This document shows positions 18,712 through 27,100 of a DNA stretch of 64,000 bases, one piece after another; the stretch's first letter is position 1; each line of letters begins with the position of its first letter. The notes beneath the pieces were generated by a model. The model was not told the DNA's origin. It saw only the letters and a program-made list of their open reading frames with translations, and did not search any database. The stretch spans positions 87,979-151,978 of the forward strand of contig JANXOD010000044.1 in NCBI GenBank assembly GCA_025353765.1, in the 5' to 3' direction. This DNA is from Sphingobacteriales bacterium (GTDB taxonomy: Bacteria > Bacteroidota > Bacteroidia > Sphingobacteriales > Sphingobacteriaceae). The translations under genes were made by a program, and so were the position numbers.

Positions 18712-19724
18712 AAATTTTACTAATCATGGATCCGGGTATTCCTGTTCCACCATTACTTTATGGAGGCATTGAACGTATCGTGTTTCAACTGGCCGAAGAG
18801 TATACAAGCTTAGGTAATGAAGTTACTTTATTAGCCGGACCAGAATCTTCTATTAGCGGCAAAGTTGTAAGCTTTGGAAGTAATAAGCTCATTAAATCAA
18901 AATTGGAAATGTTAACAGAGAGTTTCTTTGTTTGGAAATACTTATTACTACATCACAAACAATTTGATTTAATACATTCATTTGGCCGTTTAATCTATCT
19001 TTTACCTATCCTAAATAAACGGACGAAAAAAATAATGAGTTACCAACGGGACATAACTATAAAAAGCATCCAATCTGTACATAAATTACCCCATAAAAAC
19101 CTCTATTTCACTGGCTGTAGTAACTATATTTCACAAAAAAAAGGACTAACAGGTAAATGGTATACAGTTTATAATTTTATAGATACTCAAAAATTAACTT
19201 TCGTAAATAAAGTTCCACAAGATGCTCCATTTGTTTTTTTAGGTCGTTTAGACAGTATAAAAGGTTGTCATAATTGTATAGCTCTATCGAAAAAAACAAA
19301 CCGTAAGCTTATTATCGCAGGGAATATTTCGGATCTGCCTCATGAAAAAGCCTACTTTGAAGATGAAATTAAACCGCAAATAGATGGTGATCTGATTCAG
19401 TATATCGGCCCTGTTAATGATGTTCAAAAAAACGAGTTATTAGGAAAGGCATATGCTTTTTTAATGTTAATTGAATGGAATGAGCCATTTGGAATTGTAA
19501 TGGCAGAAGCCCTGGCCTGTGGCACTCCTGTTCTAGGATTTGCAAAAGGTGCAGTTAAGGAAGTTGTTAAGGATGGGGTGAATGGCATCATTATAAATTC
19601 ATTAGAATCATATACAGAGCAAATTGAATCCAGGCTAAATAAGATCAAAAGATTAGATTGTTATTTATCAGCATCAACTCAATTCAACATAAAACATATC
19701 GCACAAGAATACCTCAGTATCTAA
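18708..19724 (+). CDS. Glycosyltransferase, GT4-like
   Basis: The 338-residue GT-B protein has the classic Gly-rich N-terminus (PPLLYGGIERIVFQLAEE). Its C-terminal donor-binding motif is NEPFGIVMAEALACGTPVLG. This is a well-supported GT4-type retaining glycosyltransferase. It may add a sugar to the lipid-linked glycan; donor unknown. It overlaps the preceding stop by 4 nt, and the next gene starts 2 nt after its own stop. Confidence 0.92.
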   Translation: MKILLIMDPGIPVPPLLYGGIERIVFQLAEEYTSLGNEVTLLAGPESSISGKVVSFGSNKLIKSKLEMLTESFFVWKYLLLHHKQFDLIHSFGRLIYLLPILNKRTKKIMSYQRDITIKSIQSVHKLPHKNLYFTGCSNYISQKKGLTGKWYTVYNFIDTQKLTFVNKVPQDAPFVFLGRLDSIKGCHNCIALSKKTNRKLIIAGNISDLPHEKAYFEDEIKPQIDGDLIQYIGPVNDVQKNELLGKAYAFLMLIEWNEPFGIVMAEALACGTPVLGFAKGAVKEVVKDGVNGIIINSLESYTEQIESRLNKIKRLDCYLSASTQFNIKHIAQEYLSI

Positions 19725-19726
19725 TT

Positions 19727-20452
19727 ATGGGACTTATTAACACTTTTGGTAAACTGTTATCCAATCAAAAAAAAGAAAAACTGTTGCACAAACTGGGTGC
19801 TCCCCATATGTTTTGGAGCATTAGAAATTTAGCGAAGCTTGGATTTCAACCTAAAGTAATTTTTGATATTGGTGCATACAAAGGTGGATGGACTGAAAGA
19901 GTAAATGAAATATTCCCGGAGGCTGCTTTTTTTATGTTTGAAGGTCAAAAATCCAAAGAGAATGACTTACAAAGAATCAAAAATAAAATTGGTAAAAAAA
20001 GCAATTATTATATTGGTTTATTAGGTGCAGAAAATGGAAAAGAAGTTTTTTTTAGTGAGATTGAAACGGCTAGCAATGTTTCATCCTCTCATAAAAATAT
20101 GCCTAACCAAACGCTCTCATCCCTAAATGTTTTAGTTCGTAAAGAAAAAATTCCATTCCCTGAGTTTATAAAAATTGATGTTCAGGGTTATGAATTAGAA
20201 GTATTAAAAGGGGCGACAGAAATTTTAAGTCAAACAGAAGTGATACTTCTTGAGATTTCCTTGTTAGATATTGGAGATAATAATACACCATTATTAATTG
20301 ATGTACTAAATTTTATGTACTCATTAAATTTTGTGGCTTATGATATTTGTTCTGTAACCACAAGACGCCCATTAGATCAAGCATTATGGCAAACAGATAT
20401 TTTATTTGTAAAGGAAAATTCTAAATATAGAGCATCTAAAGCCTACAATTAA
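19727..20452 (+). CDS. FkbM-family methyltransferase
   Basis: The SAM fold is marked by IFDIGAYKGGW (45-55) and the family segment FIKIDVQGYELEVLKGA in the second half. I start it at ATG 19727 (MGLINTFGKL), 2 nt after the previous stop. A longer frame from 19658 would add 23 residues that overlap the upstream gene and look unlike protein. It then has 241 residues. It is the fourth FkbM gene of the locus and the closest to a second block of glycosyltransferase genes. Confidence 0.85.
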   Translation: MGLINTFGKLLSNQKKEKLLHKLGAPHMFWSIRNLAKLGFQPKVIFDIGAYKGGWTERVNEIFPEAAFFMFEGQKSKENDLQRIKNKIGKKSNYYIGLLGAENGKEVFFSEIETASNVSSSHKNMPNQTLSSLNVLVRKEKIPFPEFIKIDVQGYELEVLKGATEILSQTEVILLEISLLDIGDNNTPLLIDVLNFMYSLNFVAYDICSVTTRRPLDQALWQTDILFVKENSKYRASKAYN

Positions 20453-20454
20453 AC

Positions 20455-21693
20455 TTGAAAAAAATTGTCTTAATTACTTCAGGCCAGCCCTCTTTAAATC
20501 CAAGATTAGTAAAAGAAGCCGATTCCCTATTCAGTGCCGGCTATAAAGTCACTGTTGTTTATCAGTATTGGAATGATTGGGGAACAGAGATGGATGAAGA
20601 ATTATTAGCAGGCAAAAAATGGAAAGCTATTTGCGTAGGAGGAAGTCCCAATAAACAGAAAATTATTTATTGGATCACACGGTCTATCCATAAAACAGCA
20701 ATCTTACTGGCTAAAAATTTTGGATTTAAACATGGTATTGCTGAATTAGCCATTGGACGCTGTACCTGGTTGCTTTATAACAAAGCAGCAAAATATCCAG
20801 CCGATATATACATTGCGCATAACCTGGCTGCATTACCGGCTGCTATAAAAGCAGCAAATAAAACGAAAGCTAAATACGGTTTTGATGCTGAAGATTTTCA
20901 TCGTAATGAAGTAAGTGATAATCCTGATGATTTTGATGTACGCATTAAATCATTTATTGAAGAAAAATGTTTCCCAAAAGCTGATTATATAACTGCAAGC
21001 AGCAGGCAAATAGCATTAAAATATCAACAATTATTTCCTTCAAAAAGAATAACCACATTGTTAAATACTTTTCCAAAAAATACCATTGCAAGAATGGATT
21101 CTGTTAAAAAAGATGAGGCATTAAAGCTTTTTTGGTTTTCACAATCTGTAGGTTTAACACGAGGTATACAAGATGTATTATATGCCTTAAAAATCCTTGA
21201 AAAAGAGAACATTGAATTTCACATACTGGGTAGCCTTAAGCCAGAGGTGAAGATAGAACTTGATTATATAATTAAATATCTAAGCTTTGAATTGAAACCG
21301 CACATATTTTATCATAGACCTATTCATCCTGATGCTTTAGCACAATTTGCTTCTCATTTTGATATTGGATTAGCCCTAGAGCCAGGGTTTTCAATCAATA
21401 ATAACATCGCATTAAGCAATAAGTTATTTACCTATATCAGTGCAGGTTTGGCTTTAATTAACAGCGATACAATTGCACAATCTGAATTTATAGAGAATTA
21501 TCCGGCTATTGGAAAAATTTATAAAAAAGGAAATCCTGTATCACTGGCTAATGTGCTACTTGATTATATTCAAAATCCTCAATTATTAAAAAGTACAAAG
21601 GACGCTTCCTATCAAGCTGGGCAGAATTATCTGAACTGGGAAACTGAAAGTAGGCATTTCTTAGAAGTAATTCAAAATACTCTATCTTCTTGA
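20455..21693 (+). CDS. Putative glycosyltransferase (GT-B)
   Basis: The 412-residue protein begins KKIVLITSGQPSLNPRLVKEADSL, a GT-B N-terminal pattern seen in bacteroidetal exopolysaccharide clusters. It has a DAEDFHRNE segment in the middle and a C-terminal domain resembling GT1/GT4 with FDIGLALEPG and LSNKLFTYISAGLA. The start is TTG at 20455, 2 nt after the previous stop. The stop overlaps the next gene's TTG start (TTGA). Donor and acceptor are unknown. Confidence 0.78.
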   Translation: MKKIVLITSGQPSLNPRLVKEADSLFSAGYKVTVVYQYWNDWGTEMDEELLAGKKWKAICVGGSPNKQKIIYWITRSIHKTAILLAKNFGFKHGIAELAIGRCTWLLYNKAAKYPADIYIAHNLAALPAAIKAANKTKAKYGFDAEDFHRNEVSDNPDDFDVRIKSFIEEKCFPKADYITASSRQIALKYQQLFPSKRITTLLNTFPKNTIARMDSVKKDEALKLFWFSQSVGLTRGIQDVLYALKILEKENIEFHILGSLKPEVKIELDYIIKYLSFELKPHIFYHRPIHPDALAQFASHFDIGLALEPGFSINNNIALSNKLFTYISAGLALINSDTIAQSEFIENYPAIGKIYKKGNPVSLANVLLDYIQNPQLLKSTKDASYQAGQNYLNWETESRHFLEVIQNTLSS

Positions 21694-22973
21694 AAAAAGC
21701 ACTTATCATTTCTCCCTATTTTCCTCCCAGTAATGCTGCAGATATGCAACGAATACGAATGAGCCTACCCTATTTTAAAGAGTTTGGATGGGAAGTTGAA
21801 GTGGTATGTGTAGATGAGAAGCATTCGGAAATGGTTAAAGATCCTTTATTTTCAGAGAGTATTCCTAAAGATATTAAGATTCATATTATTTCTGCATTTT
21901 CAAAAAAATGGACATCCAAATTTGGCTTAGGCAGCCTGGCTCTGCGTTCCATGTGGTTTTATCGTCGCAAAGTAAATCAGCTACTCAAAACAACACATTT
22001 TGACCTCATCTATTTTTCTACTACCCAGTTTCCAATTACCATTTTGGGGAATTACTGGAAACGAAAATTTGGAATACCTTATGTAATTGATATGCAAGAT
22101 CCTTGGCATTCTAATTACTATCAGGATAAACCAAAAGATCAGCGTCCGGCAAAATATTGGTTTTCGTACCGTCTTAATAAATACCTTGAACCATTGGCAA
22201 TGAAAGAAGTGGGTGGCCTGGTTAGTGTTTCTGAAGCTTATATTAAAACGCTACAGGAACGCTATTTTAGAATCCAAAATATTCCAACAGCAGTTATTAC
22301 TTTTGGCGCCTTTGAAAAAGATTTTGAAATCGTTGATCAACAAAGAAGTACTTTAAAACCTGCATTTGAAAGAAAAAATGAGAACATTCATATTGTTTAT
22401 GTGGGACGCGGAGGGCATGATATGGAGAATTCGTCGGATTTATTATTTCGCGGGTTCAAAAAAGGATTAGTAGAGAATTCGGGATTATTTCAAAAGATAC
22501 GGTTTCATTTTATTGGTACCAGCTATGCTCCGGCAGGAAAAGGAAAACCAACTATTTTACCTATCGCGATCAAACTAGGCTTATCTGAGTATGTTGATGA
22601 ACAGACAGATCGCATTCCGTTTTATCAAGGTATTAGAACGCTTCTGGAAGCAGATGCATTATTAGTGCCCGGCTCCAATGATCCTCAATATACGGCCTCT
22701 AAGATTTATCCATACATCATGGCAAAAAAACCACTTCTGGCTATCTTTAACCCTTTGAGCAATGCTTCAAAAATAATACAGGATTGTAACGCCGGAAAAG
22801 TTGCAAATATAACTGACCCGAAAAAAGCGATAGATGATATTTATTCTTTTCTTTTAAGCCTAACCAATGATATTCCTAAACTAAATCATACAAACTGGAA
22901 AGTTTTTAAAGAATTTACTGCCGAAAGCATGACCCGGAAGCAATGCGATCTGTTTAATAAAATTATCAATTAA
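21690..22973 (+). CDS. Putative glycosyltransferase (GT-B, GT4-like)
   Basis: This 427-residue protein starts MKKALIISPYFPPSNAADMQRIR, a pattern of bacteroidetal glycosyltransferases that precede GT4 catalytic domains. DMQDPWHSNYY lies in the central part, and YTASKIYPYIMAKKPLLAIF occupies the donor-binding position. It begins with TTG at 21690 in TTGA overlap with the previous gene. The motif spacing supports a GT-B enzyme but not its sugar. Confidence 0.78.
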   Translation: MKKALIISPYFPPSNAADMQRIRMSLPYFKEFGWEVEVVCVDEKHSEMVKDPLFSESIPKDIKIHIISAFSKKWTSKFGLGSLALRSMWFYRRKVNQLLKTTHFDLIYFSTTQFPITILGNYWKRKFGIPYVIDMQDPWHSNYYQDKPKDQRPAKYWFSYRLNKYLEPLAMKEVGGLVSVSEAYIKTLQERYFRIQNIPTAVITFGAFEKDFEIVDQQRSTLKPAFERKNENIHIVYVGRGGHDMENSSDLLFRGFKKGLVENSGLFQKIRFHFIGTSYAPAGKGKPTILPIAIKLGLSEYVDEQTDRIPFYQGIRTLLEADALLVPGSNDPQYTASKIYPYIMAKKPLLAIFNPLSNASKIIQDCNAGKVANITDPKKAIDDIYSFLLSLTNDIPKLNHTNWKVFKEFTAESMTRKQCDLFNKIIN

Positions 22974-22985
22974 AATTCAACCATT

Positions 22986-24158
22986 GTGCCCTTGAAAAAG
23001 CTTGCAATAATTAGTACTCATCCTATTCAATATTATGCCCCCGTATTTCGCTTATTATCTGAAAGAGGAAAAGTTGAAATAAAGGTATTTTATACTTGGG
23101 GAGAAGGCTCTCTCAAAAAGCATGATCCCGGTTTTGGCAAAACCATTGAATGGGATATTCCACTTTTGGAGGGCTATAACTATGAATTTTTAACTAATAC
23201 TTCTGCTGAACCTGGTTCACATCATTTTAAAGGAATAAAAAACCCTGACCTAATTTCAAAGGTTAAATCATTTAATCCTGATGCCATTTTAGTTTATGGC
23301 TGGGCCTACCAGAGTCATCTAAAATTAATGCGTCATTTTAAGGGCAAAATTCCTGTATGGTTTCGAGGGGATTCTACTCTATTGAACTTCCCTAGAGGAT
23401 ATATAGAAAAGGCAAAAGCGATTATTAAAAAGATTTTTTTAAAATGGGTATACCAACATATTGATAAAGCATTTTTTGTAGGAAGTAATAACAAAGCCTA
23501 TTTTCTGAAATATGGCCTAACAGAACATCAATTAGTATTTGCTCCTCATGCTATAGATAATAACCGCTTTCAGAAAGACCGCAGTGAGGAGGCTTTAAAT
23601 TTTCGACAAGAACTTAAATTAATTGATACAGATATTCTGATACTTTTTGCAGGTAAATTAGATAATAATAAAAATCCTTTTTTATTATTGAAAGCCTTTA
23701 TAGATCTAAAAATATCTGGTGCATATCTCCTATTTACAGGTAATGGAATATTAAAGAAAGATTTAGAATTAAAAGCTTTAGCTCAGCCTAACATTCATTT
23801 CTGTGATTTTCAAAACCAAAGTATTTTACCTGTTCATTATCAAGCTTGTGATCTGTTTTGCTTACCCTCATTAAGTGAAACATGGGGTTTAGCAGTAAAT
23901 GAAGCCATGACTTGTGGCAAAGCTGTATTAGTTTCGGATAAAGTAGGTTGTGCAATTGATCTGGTTAAGCAAAACCTAAACGGGGCTATTTTTAAAAGCA
24001 ACTCATATATAGACATTCATCAAAAATTAGGCGATTTAATTAAGAAAAAACGTACAGACTTACAATTAATGGGGCAGGCCTCCTTGCATATTATCCAAGA
24101 TTGGACATTCCAAAATCAGGTGAAGGCTATAGAAAACTGTTTAAGTAAAATCGCATAG
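22986..24158 (+). CDS. Glycosyltransferase, GT4-like
   Basis: The 390-residue protein opens with KKLAIISTHPIQYYAPVF, a recurrent N-terminus of Bacteroidota GT4 enzymes. It carries the C-terminal donor motif SETWGLAVNEAMTCGKAV. The start could be GTG 22986 or TTG 22992; I use the GTG. It ends 50 nt before the first Wzy-like gene, a small gap by the standards of this locus, so a promoter there is possible but not visible. Confidence 0.9.
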   Translation: MPLKKLAIISTHPIQYYAPVFRLLSERGKVEIKVFYTWGEGSLKKHDPGFGKTIEWDIPLLEGYNYEFLTNTSAEPGSHHFKGIKNPDLISKVKSFNPDAILVYGWAYQSHLKLMRHFKGKIPVWFRGDSTLLNFPRGYIEKAKAIIKKIFLKWVYQHIDKAFFVGSNNKAYFLKYGLTEHQLVFAPHAIDNNRFQKDRSEEALNFRQELKLIDTDILILFAGKLDNNKNPFLLLKAFIDLKISGAYLLFTGNGILKKDLELKALAQPNIHFCDFQNQSILPVHYQACDLFCLPSLSETWGLAVNEAMTCGKAVLVSDKVGCAIDLVKQNLNGAIFKSNSYIDIHQKLGDLIKKKRTDLQLMGQASLHIIQDWTFQNQVKAIENCLSKIA

Positions 24159-24208
24159 CATATTATATTAAATTTTTTAAAGCATTTTAACCCTCTTTAA
24201 TAAGCTTA

Positions 24209-25630
24209 ATGTTTCAATTCAAATATGAACGATATTTAATACTTTTTATCCCCTGGATATTAAGTCTGCTTTTTATTAATTTTCCTGAACTGTCTTATTT
24301 GCTGGCATGGTTAGGATCATTCTTCATATTTTATTTAAGCATGTCTGGTTACATCAAACCTATACCAAATGATCTAAGTTTTGCTGAGCAGATCATGCGT
24401 CCCCTATTTCTTACGCAATTCATATTTGCAGGCTATATGTGTATTACCTCCATATTTTACTTCCTTAATACTTTTTTAAATTTTGAGGAAACACTATCTC
24501 CTGTCAATATTCATCAACTGGAGCTGGTAGCCCAATGTCAGAGATTTTACTGCCTTGCACATGCTGCATTGGCAACAGGTATTTTAATGGTTATGAAGTA
24601 CCCTATTAAGCCTGTATATAAAATAAAATATACATACATGCCTACCTTTTTAATCAATACGGCACTTTTTTTACTTCCAATTTCTTTTTTATTTAGTATA
24701 ATACCCGGATTAAACCAACTTTATTACCAAGTAACTTCCTTAAGTTTTATTGCAGGCACACTTGCCTTAGCTTTAGCATTAGGCATACCCACAAGAAAAA
24801 CCGGTAATATGGTATTATGTGGATTTTTATACATGTTTAATTTTTACCAGGCCTTAATAACAGGCTTTAAAGAGCCTATTATCATTAATATTTTAGTATT
24901 GGGTGTGTTTTTATATCCTTTTTACAAAAAAGCAATCCTGTTAATTTTTGTCCCATTGCTAATTCTCTTATTTTTATACTTACCAACTTACAACCGAGTA
25001 TTTCGTGAAAGAGCATGGACTGGAGAAGAAAGTGTAGAGGATGCCACACAGGCAGCATTAATAGCAACTACTAATGATGGGAATGATGGGAATGATGATG
25101 ATGATGATTTTGAAAAAACAAATTGGGAGTTTTTAACAGGAAGATTTTCTGAAATTAGCATGTTTACACAATATGTAAAATCTACTCCAGATATGGTCGA
25201 TTATTATGGCCTGGGGATTATCAAACAATCTATTACTTTAATTATACCCCGAATATTATGGCCTGAAAAACCTATTACAGAGCAATTATCAATGGAACGT
25301 GTATACAATGCCGGTGTAATAGAATCATCCTCTAACGTATCCGCCAAACCTGCTGTTATAGTTGATGCCTATTTATCAGGGGGGAAATTTGGTATATTCC
25401 TAACTTTTTTGATTTATGGTGTGCTTGCACAATATATTTCTTCCAAAGCAGAGAAATTATTTGGAGGATACCTCTTGGGAACGGCGTTAATTTATTCAGG
25501 ACTCTTTCAGGTTTTTTGGCGGGGACTTAGCTTTGAGTTTCTTATCAATTCAATATTCTGGAGCTTTGTTACTATGTGGGTTATTTTTGCATTATTACGA
25601 CTTACTAAAATTCTAAATAAAGTTGCATAA
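24209..25630 (+). CDS. Wzy-like polytopic membrane protein (paralogue 1)
   Basis: The 473-residue protein has about ten hydrophobic segments and a hydrophilic loop near residues 265-330 containing the conserved TGRFSEISMF, then IIPRILWPEKPITEQ, then SAKPAVIVDAYLSGGKFG. The layout, with a polar loop before the last helices, resembles O-antigen or exopolysaccharide polymerases (Wzy) and proteins linked to exosortase loci. It is clearly homologous to the gene immediately downstream. A run of Asp/Gly/Asn codons at 25073-25110 encodes NDGNDGNDDDDD in the loop. Polymerase activity is inferred from family shape and context only. Confidence 0.75.
   Translation: MFQFKYERYLILFIPWILSLLFINFPELSYLLAWLGSFFIFYLSMSGYIKPIPNDLSFAEQIMRPLFLTQFIFAGYMCITSIFYFLNTFLNFEETLSPVNIHQLELVAQCQRFYCLAHAALATGILMVMKYPIKPVYKIKYTYMPTFLINTALFLLPISFLFSIIPGLNQLYYQVTSLSFIAGTLALALALGIPTRKTGNMVLCGFLYMFNFYQALITGFKEPIIINILVLGVFLYPFYKKAILLIFVPLLILLFLYLPTYNRVFRERAWTGEESVEDATQAALIATTNDGNDGNDDDDDFEKTNWEFLTGRFSEISMFTQYVKSTPDMVDYYGLGIIKQSITLIIPRILWPEKPITEQLSMERVYNAGVIESSSNVSAKPAVIVDAYLSGGKFGIFLTFLIYGVLAQYISSKAEKLFGGYLLGTALIYSGLFQVFWRGLSFEFLINSIFWSFVTMWVIFALLRLTKILNKVA
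25073..25110 (+). repeat. In-frame short tandem repeat (AATGATGGG, then GAT run)
   Basis: Two copies of AATGATGGG (25073-25081 and 25082-25090) are followed by AAT and five GAT codons. They encode an Asn/Asp/Gly stretch in the polar loop of the first Wzy-like protein. The paralogue lacks it. The unit lengths are multiples of three, so copy-number changes would keep the frame. Confidence 0.85.
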
Positions 25631-25681
25631 TCTCTGATTACTCCGACCTATAAATAATTACAAACAAATAAATTATTAAAA

Positions 25682-27100
25682 ATTAAACAGTCAATCTATT
25701 TCCCACACGAGCGATATCTGCTTCTTTTTATCCCATGGATATTAAGCCTGATATTTAGTGCAGATCCCATCCTATCTTACCTGATAGCATGGATCGGCTC
25801 TTTTTTCATATTCTTTATGAGTATTAGTGGGCTAATCAAACCAATTCCAAATGATTTAAAATGGAGTGAACAATTAATGCGGCCTATATTTCTTACACAA
25901 ATCATATTTGCAGGTTATATGTGCTCTACATCCATATTTTATTTTATGGATGTGCTCGGCTATATTAACTTTCAATTACCCGCTGTAGGTTATTCGGTAG
26001 ATACAGACCAATTAGAACTGGTAGCAACCTGTCAGCAATATTATTGTTTAGGGCATGCAGCTCTGGTTACCGGTATTTTATCACAAATGACATATTCTGC
26101 AAAGCAGCAGTATTTTATAAACCCTGCTTCAATTCCAAATTTCTTATTAAGTTTAGCCATAATCTCTTTACCTGTATCCCTATTATTTCGGCTTATACCG
26201 GGTTTATCACAATTTTCACTCCAATTTATAGCCTTAAGTTTTATTTCAGGAACCCTGGCCCTTGCCTTTGCTATTCCATTAAAAAAAATAGGCAATACGA
26301 TTTTATGTTTATTTCTATATGTATCCAACTTCACTCAGGCGTTCCTTTCCGGATTTAAAGAACCAATTATCATAAGTATATTGGTTTTAGGAATATTTCT
26401 ATATCCATTTTACAAAAGGATTGTTTTTTTTGTTTTTTTACCAATACTCTTTCTCTTGTTTTTATTATTACCAACTTATAACCGGGTATTTAGAGAAAAT
26501 GCATGGTCTGATGGTGAGAATACTTCTATTGCTTCAGATGCTGCAGTAGAAGCTTTATATAACCAAACTAAAACAGAAGAGAATGAAACTAACTGGGACT
26601 TCTTAACAGGTCGCTTAAGTGAGATTGGTATGTTTACGACATTTGTTAAATCAACACCAGACAGAGTTGATTATTATGGCTTGAAAATAGTTAAACAATC
26701 GTTTTTGGCCATTATTCCACGCATTTTTTGGCCTGCTAAACCTATAACAGAAGAGCAGGTAATGGAACGTGTATACGATGCAGGAGTGGTTGAAACAGGC
26801 TCTAAAGTCTCAGCAAAGCCTGCAGTTGTGGTAGATGCCTATCTCTCTGGAGGCACGCTTGGGGTACTCATAACTTTCCTTATTTACGGTGCTGCCGCTC
26901 AATTTATTTCGTCAAAAGCGGAGAAGTTATTTGGTGGTTATGTAGTAGGTACCGCATTAATTTATTCGGGTTTATTTCAGTCCTTTTGGCGTGGCTTGAC
27001 ATTCGAATTTATGCTAAATACTATATTTTGGGGTTATATCTCTATGCTTATTATTTTCAGAGTGCTTAAAGCAACCCATTTTTTGAAAGAGTTCAAGTAA
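25682..27100 (+). CDS. Wzy-like polytopic membrane protein (paralogue 2), start codon not canonical
   Basis: From ATG 25817 onward this is a close relative of the preceding protein, with the shared motifs TGRLSEIGMF, IIPRIFWPAKPITEE and SAKPAVVVDAYLSGG. Homology continues upstream of that ATG: the frame from 25682 reads FPHERYLLLFIPWILSL, then SYLIAWIGSFFIFFMSIS, matching the other paralogue's first two membrane segments. No ATG, GTG or TTG occurs between the in-frame TAA at 25655 and 25817. ATT at 25682, followed by AAACAG, aligns with the expected start, so I annotate from there (472 residues). A shortened 427-residue protein from 25817 is the alternative. Confidence 0.65.
   Translation: MKQSIYFPHERYLLLFIPWILSLIFSADPILSYLIAWIGSFFIFFMSISGLIKPIPNDLKWSEQLMRPIFLTQIIFAGYMCSTSIFYFMDVLGYINFQLPAVGYSVDTDQLELVATCQQYYCLGHAALVTGILSQMTYSAKQQYFINPASIPNFLLSLAIISLPVSLLFRLIPGLSQFSLQFIALSFISGTLALAFAIPLKKIGNTILCLFLYVSNFTQAFLSGFKEPIIISILVLGIFLYPFYKRIVFFVFLPILFLLFLLLPTYNRVFRENAWSDGENTSIASDAAVEALYNQTKTEENETNWDFLTGRLSEIGMFTTFVKSTPDRVDYYGLKIVKQSFLAIIPRIFWPAKPITEEQVMERVYDAGVVETGSKVSAKPAVVVDAYLSGGTLGVLITFLIYGAAAQFISSKAEKLFGGYVVGTALIYSGLFQSFWRGLTFEFMLNTIFWGYISMLIIFRVLKATHFLKEFK

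Noticed and set aside
26041..26358. Frames on both strands inside the second Wzy-like gene
   Set aside because: They are antisense or out-of-frame to a conserved membrane protein and have no domain.
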